Shown here one piece after another: positions 1 through 44,691 of a stretch of DNA of 64,000 nt. Below the pieces are notes generated by a model. It made no database searches, was not told the origin of the DNA, and was given only the letters and a program-made list of their open reading frames with translations. The position numbers were made by a program, and so were the translations under genes. The DNA comes from Kitasatospora sp. NBC_01246 (lineage in GTDB: Bacteria > Actinomycetota > Actinomycetes > Streptomycetales > Streptomycetaceae). The DNA is taken from contig NZ_CP108484.1 in assembly GCF_036226505.1 (NCBI RefSeq), forward strand, positions 6,386,001-6,450,000, written 5' to 3'. Positions within the stretch are counted from its first letter, which is position 1. Every line of letters starts with the position of its first letter.

Positions 1-1
1 G

Positions 2-430
2 CCCGTTCCCGCGCCCCCGGTGCGGACGGGCCCGCCGGGCAAGGACATCGTGGAGATCAACCAGCGCTTCGGCACCCTGCGCCGGTCCGGGCCCTGGGAG
101 GTCCCGCGTCGGCTGGACGTCCGCATGCACGGGGGCGACGTCAAGCTCGACTTCACCCAGGCGGTGATCACTCACGACACGCTCGACCTCGACGTCTACC
201 TGAGCATCGGCGGTGACCTGGTCATCGTGGTCAGGCCCGGCATCGTGGTGGCGACCCACGACCTGGCCGTCGGGGTGGGCGACCTCAAGGTCCGCGTGCC
301 CAAGGCGGCCTGGAACGAGCCGACGGAGCTCCGGGTGAACGTGACCGGGCGGGTGCGCGGCGGCGACGTGGTGGTGCGGTACCCGCGGCGGACGCTCGGG
401 CAGTGGATGCGCGGGGAGAGCGCGCTCTGA
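2..430 (+). CDS. C-terminal part of a DUF1707-like protein (5' end outside window)
   Basis: The frame is open from base 2 to a TGA stop at 428-430. The true start lies upstream; the GTG at 20 is only an internal codon. The visible 142 residues are rich in alternating hydrophobic/polar beta-strand pattern (for example GGDVKLDF, LDVYLSIGGDLVIVV, GDLKVRVP) and have no membrane segment or catalytic motif. Such a beta-helical tail with repeated GxVxLxF/VxVP motifs is typical of actinobacterial proteins that carry an N-terminal DUF1707 (SHOCT-like) domain, whose role is unknown. That N-terminal domain is not visible here, so the family call rests on the tail alone. The gene points toward the PKS genes but is separated from them by a stem-loop and about 400 bases. 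I infer that it is a flanking housekeeping gene marking the left edge of the cluster. Some other cell-envelope-response beta domain is possible. Confidence 0.6.
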   Translation, partial: PVPAPPVRTGPPGKDIVEINQRFGTLRRSGPWEVPRRLDVRMHGGDVKLDFTQAVITHDTLDLDVYLSIGGDLVIVVRPGIVVATHDLAVGVGDLKVRVPKAAWNEPTELRVNVTGRVRGGDVVVRYPRRTLGQWMRGESAL

Positions 431-457
431 GGTAGCGGTGGGAAGGACCGCGGTCCG

Positions 458-521
458 GCAAGGGGCGGTGGTCCCGGTGAGGGCGGTGGTCGGCTCGCAG
501 GAGCCGGCCACCGCCCCTTGC
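458..521 (+). terminator. Probable terminator after the DUF1707-like gene
   Basis: A 14-bp perfect inverted repeat (458-471 with 508-521, arm GCAAGGGGCGGTGG) encloses a second small hairpin (CGGCTC 491-496 with GAGCCG 501-506, loop GCAG). It starts 27 bases after the stop codon of the upstream gene. There is no T-run, which is common for actinobacterial terminators. It would insulate the PKS genes from upstream transcription. Confidence 0.6.
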
Positions 522-840
522 GTTGTGCGAGGAGGGTGTGCGAGCGCGCACGCATCGCGCTGGACCTGAATAGCCGGGCGATGGTATTCAATGGTGTCCG
601 GTACCCGCGCGCACCGGTGGAACGAGTGCTGGATTCCTCGATTCCCAGGCGTGGTTCAAGTGTTCAACTGCCACGTTGCGCCGCCCAACAGGGGCTGGAT
701 ACGTTCCTGTTGATGGTGGGCTCGATCATTTGCAGGTATTGAGAACTCTCGATTTTGCCTAATTTCCGCGGTAATCCCGCACCGCGGCTGTGCAGATCAG
801 AACTGGCATATCCTCGGCAAGCAGGGATGGCGGAATTCAC
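522..840 (+). promoter_or_regulatory. Leader/promoter region of the PKS operon
   Basis: There is no convincing gene in these roughly 320 bases. The stretch from about 560 is clearly richer in A/T than the coding DNA around it, as expected for a control region. It contains two neighbouring direct repeats with the same 8-base spacing: GATTCC at 632-637 and 640-645, and GTTCAA at 654-659 and 662-667. A promoter-like pair lies just downstream (see separate entry). A weak ribosome-binding site, GGCGGA at 829-834, precedes the ATG at 841. I recognise no known regulator operator. Confidence 0.5.
676..705 (+). promoter_or_regulatory. Candidate housekeeping-sigma promoter for PKS-A
   Basis: TTGCGC (676-681) and TACGTT (700-705) are separated by 18 bases, which resembles the -35/-10 pattern used by the main actinobacterial sigma factor. 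Transcription from here would give a 5' leader of about 130 bases. Such matches occur by chance, so this is only a candidate. A second TTGATG at 710-715 lacks a good -10 at proper spacing. Confidence 0.25.
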
Positions 841-15183
<14,343 letters not shown>

Positions 15184-15210
15184 CTCGGCCAACGCCGCGA
15201 CTTCTTCGAC

Positions 15211-15225
15211 GAGGTGACGTAAGTG
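15211..15225 (+). promoter_or_regulatory. Ribosome-binding site and GTG start of PKS-B
   Basis: GAGGTG (15211-15216) lies six bases ahead of the GTG at 15223. The resulting protein starts [11 protein letters not shown], matching the docking segments of the neighbours, so this start is well supported. The rest of the 39-base gap shows no hairpin. Confidence 0.75.
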
Positions 15226-18200
15226 AGCGAAGAGAAGCTCCGCTACTTCCTCAAGCGGGTGACCGCTAATCTGCACGAGACCCGGCAACGTTTGCAGGAA
15301 CTGGAAACGGCCGGTGGTGAGCCCATCGCCATCGTCGGCATGAGCTGCCGCTTCCCCGGCGGGGTACGCGACCCCGAAGCCCTGTGGGAACTGCTGGACG
15401 CCCAGCGGGAATCGGTGGCCGGACTGCCCCAGGACCGGGGGTGGGCCTTCGGCGACGCCGACGACCCCGGATCCGGCGCCGCGGAGGTGCAGGCGGGCAA
15501 CTTCGTCTACGACGCCACCCAGTTCGACGCCGGGTTCTTCGGGATCAGCCCGCGCGAGGCGCTGTCGATGGACCCGCAGCAGCGGCTGCTGCTCGAAGCG
15601 GCCTGGGAGGCGTTGGAGCGGGCCGGGATCGACCCCGCGTCGCTGCGCGGTTCGGCGACCGGCGTGTTCGCGGGCGCCTCCGCCTCCGGCTACGGCTGGA
15701 TCACGGGCAAGCAGGGCGAGCTCGACGGCCACGTGATGACCGGCAACGCCACCAGCATCCTGTCCGGCCGGGTGTCCTACACGCTGGGCCTGGAGGGCCC
15801 GGCGGTGACGATCGACACCGCGTGCTCGTCGTCGCTGGTCTCACTGCACCTGGCCGCGCAGGCGCTGCGCTCCGGCGAGTGCTCGATGGCCCTGGTCGGC
15901 GGCGCGTTCGTGGCGGCCACCCCGGTGCTGTTCACCGACTTCAGCCGCTCGCTGGGACTGTCTCCCGACGGGCGCTGCAAGACCTTCGGGGCCGGGGCGG
16001 ACGGCATGGGCGTCGCCGAGGGCGCCGGGGTCGTGGTGGTGGAGAAGCTCTCCGACGCGCGCCGCAACGGGCACCGGGTGCTCGCGGTGGTACGCGGTTC
16101 GGCGATCAACCAGGACGGTGCGTCCAACGGTCTGACCGCTCCCAACGGCCCTTCGCAGCAGCGGGTGATCCGCGCGGCACTGGCCAGCGCCAAGCTGTCG
16201 ACGGCCGACGTCGACGTGGTGGAGGCGCACGGCACGGGCACCCCGCTCGGGGACCCGATCGAGGCCCAGGCGCTGCTCGCCACCTACGGCCAGAACCGGC
16301 CGGAGGAGCGGCCGCTGTGGCTGGGGTCGGTGAAGTCCAACATCGGGCACACCCAGCAGGCCGCCGGTATGGCCGGGATCATCAAGATGGTGCTGGCGCT
16401 CCAGCACGAGCGGCTGCCGGCGACGCTCCACGTGGCGGAGCCGACCCCGGAGGTCGACTGGTCGGCCGGTGAGGTGGAGCTGCTGGCCGAGCCGGTCCCG
16501 TGGCCGGTCGGGGAGCGGGTGCGCCGGGCCGGTGTGTCGGCCTTCGGGATGAGCGGCACCAACGTCCACATCATCCTGGAGGAGGCCCCGACCGGGGACG
16601 CCGAGACGGCGGAGACGCCGGCCGGGGACGCCGACGAGGCGGACGCCCTGGACGAGCCGGCTGCGGAGGTGGCGGCGGCACCGGTCGCACCGGCCCTGCT
16701 GGAGCTCGACGGGTCCACCGCGTGGGTGGTGTCGGGTCGGTCGGCGCAGGGGCTGACGGCTCAGGCGGGCCGGTTGCGGGAGTGGGTGTCGGCGCGGTCG
16801 TCGGTGGATCCGGTGGGTGTGGCGTGGTCGTTGGCGGCGACGCGGTCGGTGTTCGAGCACCGGGCGGTGGTGGTCGGTGGCGGTCGTGAGGAGCTGGTGT
16901 CGGGGCTGGGCGGCCTGGTGGCCGGGTCGGGTGCGGCCGGGGTGGTGTCGGGGGTTGCCCGTTCGGGTGGTCGGACGGCGTTCGTGTTCGCGGGTCAGGG
17001 TGCGCAGTGGGTTGGCATGGGTCGTGAACTGGCCTTGTGCAGTCCGGTGTTCGCGGCGCGGTTGGCGGAGTGTGGGGCGGCGCTGGCGCCGTATGTGCCG
17101 TGGTCGTTGAGTGAGGTTCTGGCGGGTGCCGAGGGTGCGCCCGGTCTGGATGCGGCTGATGTGGTGCAGCCGGTGTTGTGGGCGGTGATGGTGTCGCTGG
17201 CGGCGGTGTGGGAGGCCGCCGGGGTTTCGCCCGATGCGGTGGTGGGTCATTCGCAGGGTGAGATCGCGGCGGCGACGGTGGCGGGGATGCTCAGCCTGGA
17301 GGACGGCGCGCGGGTGGTGGCGGTGCGGGCTCGGGCGCTGACGAGTCTGTCGGTGCAGGGTTCGATGGTGTCGGTGGTGATGCCGTCGCGGGCGGTGCGG
17401 GAGATCGTCGAGGGCTGGGGCGAGCGCCTGTCGGTCGCGGCCGTCAACGGCCCGGCTGCGGTGGTGGTGTCGGGTGAGCCGGAGGCGTTGTCGGAGTTCG
17501 AGCGTGAGTTGGCGTCGCGCAAGGTGCTGCGGTGGCGGATTCCGGCGACGGACTTCGTGGCGCATTCGCCGGCGGTGGAGCCGTTGGAGGCGGTGCTGGC
17601 GGCGGAGCTGGCCGGGATCGTGCCGCAGGCGGGCCGTGTCCCGATGATCTCGACGGTGACGGGCGAGTGGCTGTCCGGTACCGAGGTGGACGCGGGCTAC
17701 TGGTTCGCGAATCTGCGGCGGATGGTCCGTTTCGAGGAGGCGGTCCGCACGCTGCTGGGTGGCGGTTACGGCTCGTTCGTCGAGGTCTCCACGCACCCGG
17801 TGCTGACGGCGGCGGTGGCGGAGACGGCCGAGGACGCCGGTGTCGCCGACGTCCTGACGGTGGGCACGCTGGAGCGCGACAACGCGGGCGCCTCCCGCCT
17901 CCTCACCTCGCTCGCCCAGGCCTACGTCGGCGGTCTCGCGGTGGACTGGAAGACGGTGCTGCCCGCCGCCGAGGTGGTGGAGCTGCCGACCTACGCCTTC
18001 CAGAAGCAGCGGTACTGGCTGGAGCCCTCGGCCGCGAGCGTCGTCCCGGTCGGTGGCGACGGTGCGAGTACGGCCGTCGAGGCCAGGTTCTGGGCCGCCG
18101 TCGAGGGCGGCGACCTGGCGCACCTCGCCGAGGAGCTGGAGCTGGACGACCGCCGCTCGCTCGGCGAGGTCCTGGAGGCGCTGACCTCGTGGCGCCGCCG

Positions 18201-21200
18201 CGAGCTCGACCGGTCGGCGACGGAGAACTGGCGCTACCGCGTCACCTGGGCGCCGGTCGCCGACCCCGCTTCGACCGCGCTCACCGGCCGCTGGCTGGTG
18301 CTCGCCGACCGGGCCGACGACGAGCTGACGCAGGACTGCGTCCGGGCCCTGACCGCCCGTGGCGCCGATGTCACGGTCGCCGAGGTACCGGCCGGTGTCA
18401 CGGACCGGCAGGACATGGCCGCCGTCATCGGCGGGGCCCTGCCGGGCGACGAGGTGCCGGCCGGAGTGGTGTCGCTGCTGGCCCTGGACGAGACACCGGT
18501 GCCCGAGTACCCGGCGGTCACCCGGGGTTTCGCCGCCACGCTGGCCGTGGTGCAGGCGCTGGGCGACGCGGGCGTCGGCGCACCGCTGTGGGTGCTCACC
18601 CGCGGCGCCGTCGCGGCGACGCCGGAGGAGGCGCTGACGAACCCGCTGCAGACCCAGATCTGGGGCTTCGGCCGGGTCGTCGGACTGGAACACCCCGACC
18701 GCTGGGGCGGGCTGATCGACCTTCCGGCCGCGTTCGACGAGCAGACCGCAGGACGGCTGGCCGCCGTGCTGGCCGGGTGCGGCGAGGACCAGGTCGCGAT
18801 CCGTCCGGCCGCGGTCTTCGGCCGCCGGCTCGGCCGGGCCGACCGGCCCCGCGCCCACGCCGAGCAGTGGACGCCCACCGGGACCGTCCTGGTCACCGGA
18901 GGCACCGGCGCGATCGGTGGACACGTGGCCGGCTGGCTGGCCGACCGCGGTGCGCAGCGGCTCGTGCTGACCAGCAGGTCCGGGGCCGGCGCCGCCGGTC
19001 TGGCCGCGAAGGTCGCCGGACTGGCGGCCCGGGGCAGCCACGTGGACGTCGTCGCCTGCGACGCGGCCGACCGGTCCGACCTGGCCGGGCTGCTCGACCG
19101 GATCGCCGCGACCGGCCCCGCGCTGTCCGCGGTGATGCACGCCGCCGGTGTCGTCCAGCACACCACCGTGCACGAGACCGACCTGGCCGAGACGGCCGCC
19201 GTGCTGGCCGCCAAGGCCTCGGGGGCCGTCCACCTGGACGAGCTGACCAGGGGCCTGGACCTGGACGCCTTCGTGCTCTTCTCCTCGATCGCGGCGACCT
19301 GGGGCAGTGGTCTCCAGCCCGCCTACGCCGCGGCCAACACCTTCCTGGACGGCCTGGCCGAGCACCGCCGGTCCCAGGGCCTGACCGCCACCTCGGTGGC
19401 GTGGGGTTCGTGGGGCGGCGGCGGGATGACCGACGAGGCGGGTGCCGCCCAGGGCAGCCGCCGCGGGCTGATCGTCATGGACAAGGACCACGCCGTCCAG
19501 GCGCTGGCCCAGGTCCTGGACGGCGGCGAGCCCCAGCTGACGGTCGCCGACATCGACTGGGCGCGGTTCGCCCCGCCGTTCACGCTGCGCCGGCCCAGCC
19601 CGCTGATCGAGAACCTGCCCGAGGTCCGGCAGGCCCTGGCCGGTGACCTGCCGGAGGCCGGCGGGGCCGACCCGGCCGCGGGCTCGGACGCGAGCGCGTC
19701 CTGGCGGCGGCAGCTGGCCGGCCTGTCGCGCATCGAGCAGAACCGGCTGCTGGTCAACCTGGTGCAGACCCAGGCGGCCTCCGTGCTGGACTACCCGTCG
19801 CCCGAGGCCGTCGAGGCCACCCGGGCCTTCAGCGACCTGGGCTTCGACTCGCTGACCTCGGTGGAGCTGCGCAACCGGCTCGGCGCCGCCACCGGTCTGC
19901 AGCTGCCCGCCACGCTGATGTTCGACGCGCCCACCCCCACGGCCGCCGCCGAGTTCCTGCTGGTGCAGCTGGCCGGCGTCCCCGACGGCGCGCAGAGTGC
20001 TCCGGTGGTGGCGGCGGCGAGTGACGAGCCGCTGGCGATCGTCGGCATGGCGTGCCGCTACCCGGGCGGGGTGACCGGCCCGGAGGCGCTGTGGGACTTG
20101 GTGACCGCCCGGACCGACGCCATCTCCGTACTGCCGGAGGACCGGGGCTGGGTCATCGAGGACACCGCCGACGCGGCCGACGGCGGGCCCGTCCGGGCGG
20201 GCGGCTTCGTCTACGACGCGACCGGCTTCGACGCGGGGTTCTTCGGGATCAGCCCGCGCGAGGCCGTGTCGATGGACCCGCAGCAGCGGCTGCTGCTCGA
20301 AGTGGCCTGGGAGGCGCTGGAGCGGGCCGGACTGGACCCGGCGTCGCTGCGCGGTTCGGCGACCGGCGTGTTCGCGGGCGCCTCCGCCTCCGGCTACGGC
20401 TGGAGCTCCGGGCTGGAGGGCGAGCTGGACGGGCACCTCGTCACGGGGATCTCGACCAGCGTGGTCTCCGGCCGGGTGTCGTACGTGCTGGGCCTGGAGG
20501 GTCCGGCCGTGACGGTCGACACCGCGTGCTCCTCGTCGCTGGTGGCGCTGCACCTGGCCGCGCAGGCGGTGCGCTCCGGGGAGTGCACACTGGCCCTGGC
20601 GGGCGGCGTCATGGTGGCGGCCAACCCGCTGCTGTTCGACCAGTTCAGCCGACAGATGGGGCTGGCGCCGGACGGCCGGTGCAAGCCGTTCTCGGCGGAG
20701 GCCGACGGCATGGGCCTGGGCGAGGGCGCGGGCATGGTGGTCGTGGAGCGGCTGTCGGACGCGCAGCGCAACGGGCACCGGGTGCTCGCGGTGATCCGCG
20801 GCAGCGCGACCAACCAGGACGGTGCGTCCAACGGTCTGACCGCGCCGAACGGTCCCTCGCAGCAGCGGGTGATCCGCGCGGCGCTGGCGAACGCCGGGGT
20901 CCGCGCCGACGAGGTCGACGTGGTGGAGGCGCACGGCACGGGGACCCCGCTGGGCGACCCGATCGAGGCGCAGGCACTGCTGGCCACCTACGGCCAGGAG
21001 CGGGGCGGCCAGGGGCCGTTGCGGCTGGGTTCGGTGAAGTCGAACATCGGGCACACCCAGGCCGCGGCCGGTGTGGCCGGGGTGATCAAGATGGTGCTGG
21101 CCCTCCAGCACCGGGAGCTGCCGGCGACGCTGCACGCCGCCGAGCGCTCGCCGCACATCGACTGGTCGGCCGGTGAGGTGGAGCTGCTGACCGAGGCGGT

Positions 21201-24200
21201 GCCGTGGTCGGCCGAGAACCGGGTGCGTCGTGCCGGTGTGTCGTCGTTCGGGATGAGCGGTACCAACGCGCACGTCATCCTGGAGGAGGCCCCGGCTCCG
21301 GTCGCCACCGAGGCGGCTCCGGCTCCGGTGGGTCCTGCGGTGGTCGTGCCCGGCGGGTCCACCGCGTGGGTGGTGTCGGGTCGGTCGGCGCAGGGGCTGA
21401 CGGCTCAGGCGGGCCGGTTGCGGGAGTGGGTGTCGGCGCGGCCGTCGGTGGATCCGGTGGGTGTGGCGTGGTCGTTGGCGGCGACGCGGTCGGTGTTCGA
21501 GCACCGGGCGGTGGTGGTCGGTGGCGGTCGTGAGGAGCTGGTGTCGGGGCTGGGCGGCCTGGTGGCCGGGTCGGGTGCGGCCGGGGTGGTGTCGGGGGTT
21601 GCCCGTTCGGGTGGCCGGACGGCGTTCGTGTTCGCGGGTCAGGGTGCGCAGTGGGTTGGCATGGGCCGTGAACTGGCCTTGTGCAGTCCGGTGTTCGCGG
21701 CACGTCTGGCGGAGTGTGAGGCGGCGCTGGCGCCGTATGTGGACTGGTCGCTGAGTGAGGTTCTGGCGGGTGCGCCGGGTGCGCCCGCTCTGGACGCGGC
21801 TGACGTGGTGCAGCCGGTGCTGTGGGCGGTGATGGTGTCGCTGGCGGCGGTCTGGGAGGCCGCGGGCGTCACGCCCGATGCGGTGGTCGGTCACTCCCAG
21901 GGCGAGATCGCCGCGGCCACGGTTGCCGGGATGCTCAGCCTGGAGGACGGCGCGCGGGTGGTGGCGGTGCGGGCCCGGGCGCTGACGAGTCTGTCGGTGC
22001 AGGGTTCGATGGTGTCGGTGGTGATGCCGTCGCAGGCGGTGCGGGAGATCGTCGAGGGCTGGGGCGAGCGCCTTTCAGTCGCGGCCGTCAACGGCCCCGC
22101 TGCGGTGGTGGTGTCGGGCGAGCCGGAGGCGTTGTCGGAGTTCGAGCGTGAGTTGGCGTCGCGCAAGGTGCTGCGGTGGCGGATTCCGGCGACGGACTTC
22201 GTGGCGCATTCGCCGGCGGTGGAGCCGTTGGAGGCGGTGCTGGCGACGGAGCTGGCCGGGATCGTGCCGCAGGCGGGCCGTGTCCCGATGATCTCGACGG
22301 TGACGGGCGAGTGGTTGTCCGGTACGGAGGTGGACGCCGCCTACTGGTTCGCGAACCTGCGGCGGATGGTCCGCTTCGAGGAGGCCGTCCGCACCCTGCT
22401 GGGCGGCGGCTACGGCTCGTTCGTCGAGGTCTCCACGCACCCGGTCCTCACCGCCGCGGTGGCGGAGACGGCCGAGGACGCCGGTGTCGCCGACGTCCTG
22501 ACGGTCGGCACGCTGGAGCGCGACAACGCGGGCGCCACACGCCTCCTCACCTCACTCGCCCAGGCCTACGTCGGCGGCCTCGCGGTGGACTGGAAGGTCG
22601 TGCTGCCCGCCGCCGAGACGGTGGAGCTGCCGACCTACGCCTTCCAGCACCAGCACTACTGGCTCCAGGCCGCTGCGACGGCGTCCCCCGTCGGTGGCGA
22701 CGGTGCGAGCACGGCGGCGGAAGCGCAGTTCTGGGCCGCCGTCGAGGGCGGCGACCTGGCCCGGCTCGCGGACACCCTGGCGATCGAGGACCAGCAGCAG
22801 CTCAGCACCGTGCTGCCCGCCCTGGCGACCTGGCGCCGCCGGGAGCAGGACCGCTCGGTCACGGAGAACTGGCGCTACCGCGTCACCTGGGCGCCGGTCG
22901 CCGACCCCGCTCCCGCCCGGCTGTCCGGCCGGTGGCTGGTGGTGCTCCCCGCCGGGGAGACCGACGGCGATGTGGCCCAGGGCTGCACGGCGGCGCTGTC
23001 CTCCCGCGGCGCCGAGCCCGTCGTCCTGGAGGTCACGGCCGAGGCCGACCGGAAGCAACTGGCCGAGCGGATCCGCGCGGTGCGGCCGGAGTCCGGCTTC
23101 GCCGGGGTGCTGTCGCTGCTGGGCCTGGACGAGACGCCGGTGCCGGAGCACCCGGTGGTGCCCCGGGGCCTCGCCGCGACGCTGAGCCTGGTGCAGGCGC
23201 TGGGCTCCGCCGAGGTGGACGCGCCGCTCTGGGTGGTCACGTCCGGTGCGGTGGCCGGTGGGCCGGGCACCGGACCGGCGAGCCCGGTGCAGACGCAGGT
23301 GTGGGGTCTGGGGCGGGTCGTCGCCCTGGAACACCCGGACCGCTGGGGCGGGTCGATCGACCTCCCCGGGACGGTCGACGAGCAGGCGGCGGGACGGCTG
23401 GCCGCGGTGCTGGCCGGCTGCGGCGAGGACCAGGTCGCGATCCGTCCGGCCGGGATCCTGGCCCGGCGGCTGACCCGCGCCCCGCACCCCCGCCCGGCGG
23501 AGCGGCCGTGGACGCCGACCGGGACCGTCCTGGTCACCGGAGGCACGGGCGCGATCGGCGGGCACGTGGCCCGCTGGCTGGCCGGTCGGGGCGCGCAGCG
23601 GCTCGTGCTGACCAGCCGGTCCGGCGCCGGCGCCGCCGGGGTCGCCGCACAGGCGGCCGAACTGGCCGCCCGGGGCAGCCGGGTGGACGTCGTCGCGTGC
23701 GACGTGAGCGACCGGTCCGGGTTGGCCGGGCTGCTCGACCGGATCGCCGCGACCGGCCCCGCGCTGTCCGCGGTGATGCACACCGCGGGCCTCGGACAGG
23801 CCACCACGGTCGAGGACACCGACCTGGCCGAGACGGCCGCCGTACTGGCCGCCAAGGCCGGGGGTGCCGTGCACCTGGACGAGCTGACCAGGGGGCTGGA
23901 CCTGGACGCGTTCGTGCTCTTCTCGTCGATCTCGGCGACCTGGGGCAGCAGCGTCCAGCCCGCCTACGCCGCGGCCAACACCTTCCTGGACGGCCTGGCC
24001 GAGCACCGCCGGGCGCAGGGTCTGCCCGCCACCTCGGTGGCCTGGGGGCCGTGGGGCGGCGGCGGGATGACCGACGCCGACACCGGCGCCTGGATGGCCC
24101 GGGGCGGCCTGATGGTCATGGACCAGGACCACGCCGTCCAGGCGCTGGCCCAGATCCTGGACGGCCGCGAGGGCTCCGTCACGATCGCCGACGTGGACTG

Positions 24201-24837
24201 GGCGCGGTTCGCCCCGCCGTTCACGCTGCGCCGGCGCAGCCCGCTGATCGAGGGGCTGCCCGAGGTCGTCGCGGCGCTGGCCGGGGCGGGGGCCGGTGCG
24301 GCCGCCGACCCGGACGCGGGCGCGCCCCTGCGGGAGCAACTGGCGGGCCTGACCCGGGCCGAGCAGAACCGGACGCTGGTCAAGCTGGTCCAGGCGCAGG
24401 CGGCCGCGGTGCTCGACTACGCGTCCCCCGAGGCCGTCGAGGCCACCCGGGCCTTCAGCGACCTGGGCTTCGACTCGCTGACCTCGGTGGAGCTGCGCAA
24501 CCGGCTCGGCGCCGCCACCGGCCTGCAGCTGCCGGCCACGCTGCTGTTCGACTGCCCCACCCCGGCGGTGCTGGCCGAGTACCTCTGGAACGAGGAGTTC
24601 CGGGACGGGTCCGGTCCGGTGTCCCTGGTGGAGGAGGTCGACCGGCTCGGGTCGGTGCTGACCGGGGCGGCGCCGGACGAGAAGACGCATCAATTGATCA
24701 CCGATCGCCTGCAGGAGCTCCTTTCCCAGTGGATGGAGGTTGGTGCTCCCACGGAAACCCAGGCGGTCGCGGAGAAGATCGGGTCCGCGACGGACGACGA
24801 GATATTCGAGTTCATCCACAAGGAACTCGGCAGGTAA
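15223..24837 (+). CDS. PKS-B: two-module type I polyketide synthase
   Basis: This 3204-residue modular PKS has the layout docking - [KS-AT-KR-ACP] x2 - docking. It should take the chain from PKS-A and pass it to PKS-C. Approximate positions: docking 1-32; KS1 from 33 (Cys 201), AT1 active Ser 677, KR1 Tyr 1368, ACP1 Ser 1543; KS2 from 1602 (Cys 1769), AT2 Ser 2225, KR2 Tyr 2915, ACP2 Ser 3085; C-terminal docking from about 3130, ending [10 protein letters not shown]. Both ATs have the GHSQGE/FVAH combination and are nearly identical to each other and to the AT of module A1. Both KRs are A-type (Trp eight residues before Tyr, no LDD) and look active. There is no DH, ER or TE. The start codon is GTG. 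The stop is followed by a 61-base gap to PKS-C. Confidence 0.95.
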   Translation: MSEEKLRYFLKRVTANLHETRQRLQELETAGGEPIAIVGMSCRFPGGVRDPEALWELLDAQRESVAGLPQDRGWAFGDADDPGSGAAEVQAGNFVYDATQFDAGFFGISPREALSMDPQQRLLLEAAWEALERAGIDPASLRGSATGVFAGASASGYGWITGKQGELDGHVMTGNATSILSGRVSYTLGLEGPAVTIDTACSSSLVSLHLAAQALRSGECSMALVGGAFVAATPVLFTDFSRSLGLSPDGRCKTFGAGADGMGVAEGAGVVVVEKLSDARRNGHRVLAVVRGSAINQDGASNGLTAPNGPSQQRVIRAALASAKLSTADVDVVEAHGTGTPLGDPIEAQALLATYGQNRPEERPLWLGSVKSNIGHTQQAAGMAGIIKMVLALQHERLPATLHVAEPTPEVDWSAGEVELLAEPVPWPVGERVRRAGVSAFGMSGTNVHIILEEAPTGDAETAETPAGDADEADALDEPAAEVAAAPVAPALLELDGSTAWVVSGRSAQGLTAQAGRLREWVSARSSVDPVGVAWSLAATRSVFEHRAVVVGGGREELVSGLGGLVAGSGAAGVVSGVARSGGRTAFVFAGQGAQWVGMGRELALCSPVFAARLAECGAALAPYVPWSLSEVLAGAEGAPGLDAADVVQPVLWAVMVSLAAVWEAAGVSPDAVVGHSQGEIAAATVAGMLSLEDGARVVAVRARALTSLSVQGSMVSVVMPSRAVREIVEGWGERLSVAAVNGPAAVVVSGEPEALSEFERELASRKVLRWRIPATDFVAHSPAVEPLEAVLAAELAGIVPQAGRVPMISTVTGEWLSGTEVDAGYWFANLRRMVRFEEAVRTLLGGGYGSFVEVSTHPVLTAAVAETAEDAGVADVLTVGTLERDNAGASRLLTSLAQAYVGGLAVDWKTVLPAAEVVELPTYAFQKQRYWLEPSAASVVPVGGDGASTAVEARFWAAVEGGDLAHLAEELELDDRRSLGEVLEALTSWRRRELDRSATENWRYRVTWAPVADPASTALTGRWLVLADRADDELTQDCVRALTARGADVTVAEVPAGVTDRQDMAAVIGGALPGDEVPAGVVSLLALDETPVPEYPAVTRGFAATLAVVQALGDAGVGAPLWVLTRGAVAATPEEALTNPLQTQIWGFGRVVGLEHPDRWGGLIDLPAAFDEQTAGRLAAVLAGCGEDQVAIRPAAVFGRRLGRADRPRAHAEQWTPTGTVLVTGGTGAIGGHVAGWLADRGAQRLVLTSRSGAGAAGLAAKVAGLAARGSHVDVVACDAADRSDLAGLLDRIAATGPALSAVMHAAGVVQHTTVHETDLAETAAVLAAKASGAVHLDELTRGLDLDAFVLFSSIAATWGSGLQPAYAAANTFLDGLAEHRRSQGLTATSVAWGSWGGGGMTDEAGAAQGSRRGLIVMDKDHAVQALAQVLDGGEPQLTVADIDWARFAPPFTLRRPSPLIENLPEVRQALAGDLPEAGGADPAAGSDASASWRRQLAGLSRIEQNRLLVNLVQTQAASVLDYPSPEAVEATRAFSDLGFDSLTSVELRNRLGAATGLQLPATLMFDAPTPTAAAEFLLVQLAGVPDGAQSAPVVAAASDEPLAIVGMACRYPGGVTGPEALWDLVTARTDAISVLPEDRGWVIEDTADAADGGPVRAGGFVYDATGFDAGFFGISPREAVSMDPQQRLLLEVAWEALERAGLDPASLRGSATGVFAGASASGYGWSSGLEGELDGHLVTGISTSVVSGRVSYVLGLEGPAVTVDTACSSSLVALHLAAQAVRSGECTLALAGGVMVAANPLLFDQFSRQMGLAPDGRCKPFSAEADGMGLGEGAGMVVVERLSDAQRNGHRVLAVIRGSATNQDGASNGLTAPNGPSQQRVIRAALANAGVRADEVDVVEAHGTGTPLGDPIEAQALLATYGQERGGQGPLRLGSVKSNIGHTQAAAGVAGVIKMVLALQHRELPATLHAAERSPHIDWSAGEVELLTEAVPWSAENRVRRAGVSSFGMSGTNAHVILEEAPAPVATEAAPAPVGPAVVVPGGSTAWVVSGRSAQGLTAQAGRLREWVSARPSVDPVGVAWSLAATRSVFEHRAVVVGGGREELVSGLGGLVAGSGAAGVVSGVARSGGRTAFVFAGQGAQWVGMGRELALCSPVFAARLAECEAALAPYVDWSLSEVLAGAPGAPALDAADVVQPVLWAVMVSLAAVWEAAGVTPDAVVGHSQGEIAAATVAGMLSLEDGARVVAVRARALTSLSVQGSMVSVVMPSQAVREIVEGWGERLSVAAVNGPAAVVVSGEPEALSEFERELASRKVLRWRIPATDFVAHSPAVEPLEAVLATELAGIVPQAGRVPMISTVTGEWLSGTEVDAAYWFANLRRMVRFEEAVRTLLGGGYGSFVEVSTHPVLTAAVAETAEDAGVADVLTVGTLERDNAGATRLLTSLAQAYVGGLAVDWKVVLPAAETVELPTYAFQHQHYWLQAAATASPVGGDGASTAAEAQFWAAVEGGDLARLADTLAIEDQQQLSTVLPALATWRRREQDRSVTENWRYRVTWAPVADPAPARLSGRWLVVLPAGETDGDVAQGCTAALSSRGAEPVVLEVTAEADRKQLAERIRAVRPESGFAGVLSLLGLDETPVPEHPVVPRGLAATLSLVQALGSAEVDAPLWVVTSGAVAGGPGTGPASPVQTQVWGLGRVVALEHPDRWGGSIDLPGTVDEQAAGRLAAVLAGCGEDQVAIRPAGILARRLTRAPHPRPAERPWTPTGTVLVTGGTGAIGGHVARWLAGRGAQRLVLTSRSGAGAAGVAAQAAELAARGSRVDVVACDVSDRSGLAGLLDRIAATGPALSAVMHTAGLGQATTVEDTDLAETAAVLAAKAGGAVHLDELTRGLDLDAFVLFSSISATWGSSVQPAYAAANTFLDGLAEHRRAQGLPATSVAWGPWGGGGMTDADTGAWMARGGLMVMDQDHAVQALAQILDGREGSVTIADVDWARFAPPFTLRRRSPLIEGLPEVVAALAGAGAGAAADPDAGAPLREQLAGLTRAEQNRTLVKLVQAQAAAVLDYASPEAVEATRAFSDLGFDSLTSVELRNRLGAATGLQLPATLLFDCPTPAVLAEYLWNEEFRDGSGPVSLVEEVDRLGSVLTGAAPDEKTHQLITDRLQELLSQWMEVGAPTETQAVAEKIGSATDDEIFEFIHKELGR
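15319..19975 (+). other. PKS module B1: KS-AT(FVAH)-KR(A-type)-ACP
   Basis: KS (15319-16590) has Cys at 15823. AT (16981-18030) has GHSQGE (Ser 17251) and FVAH at 17554-17565. KR has TGGTGAIG (acc 18895), HAAGVVQ instead of an LDD motif, Trp at 19300 and Tyr at 19324, so it is A-type and apparently active. ACP Ser is at 19849. The predicted output is an L-configured beta-hydroxyl next to an alpha substituent set by the FVAH AT. Confidence 0.87.
20026..24600 (+). other. PKS module B2: KS-AT(FVAH)-KR(A-type)-ACP
   Basis: KS (20026-21300) has Cys at 20527. AT (21625-22670) has GHSQGE (Ser 21895) and FVAH at 22198-22209. KR has TGGTGAIG (acc 23536), no LDD, Trp at 23941 and Tyr at 23965, so it is A-type and apparently active. 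ACP Ser is at 24475. The AT and post-AT linker (about 21400-22840) closely match module A1 at the DNA level, a sign of recent copying between modules. Confidence 0.87.
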
Positions 24838-24887
24838 GTGGTTGTCCGTGTGCGCGGATGGCAGGCATGCGTTTCACAGACTGGAAT

Positions 24888-24898
24888 GGTGAGATCCG

Positions 24899-24901
<3 letters not shown>
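24888..24901 (+). promoter_or_regulatory. Ribosome-binding site and ATG start of PKS-C
   Basis: GGTGAG (24888-24893) sits five bases ahead of the ATG at 24899. The protein then starts MANEETLRDYLK, nearly the same as PKS-A. The 61-base gap before it shows no hairpin. Confidence 0.7.
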
Positions 24902-44578
<19,677 letters not shown>

Positions 44579-44612
44579 CGCCTGCCAGGCCCTGACGGGC
44601 TCCGTTCGAACC

Positions 44613-44647
44613 CGGGCTGCCCCGCACACGCCGTGCGGGGCAGCCCG
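44613..44647 (+). terminator. Strong 15-bp hairpin between PKS-C and PKS-D
   Basis: The arm CGGGCTGCCCCGCAC (44613-44627) pairs perfectly with 44633-44647 around the five-base loop ACGCC. It starts 34 bases after the PKS-C stop and ends 41 bases before the PKS-D start. No T-run follows (next bases CCCCTGACTCTG). As an intrinsic-type actinobacterial terminator it could end, attenuate or stabilise the long PKS transcript. It is the only such structure in the four gaps between PKS genes. Confidence 0.7.
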
Positions 44648-44676
44648 CCCCTGACTCTGCCGAAAAACACCATTGC

Positions 44677-44691
44677 TGGGAGATGACCGTG
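44677..44691 (+). promoter_or_regulatory. Ribosome-binding site that decides the PKS-D start
   Basis: TGGGAG (44677-44682) directly abuts the ATG at 44683, which is too close for normal initiation. It stands six bases from the in-frame GTG at 44689. I therefore prefer GTG 44689, giving MSDEDKLRSYLK, which aligns with the PKS-B start [11 protein letters not shown]. Confidence 0.65.

Noticed and set aside
790-840. Upstream GTG start for PKS-A at 790
   Set aside because: It adds 17 residues unlike any docking segment. ATG 841 has a GGCGGA six bases upstream and starts the canonical MANEEKLRDYLK.
44600-44647. tRNA-like GTTCGAACCCGGG followed by a GC-rich arm, suggesting a tRNA 3' fragment or attachment site
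   Set aside because: The T-arm stem does not pair properly (C-C mismatch). No D or anticodon arm precedes it within the 110-base gap, and the following sequence is simply the 15-bp hairpin.
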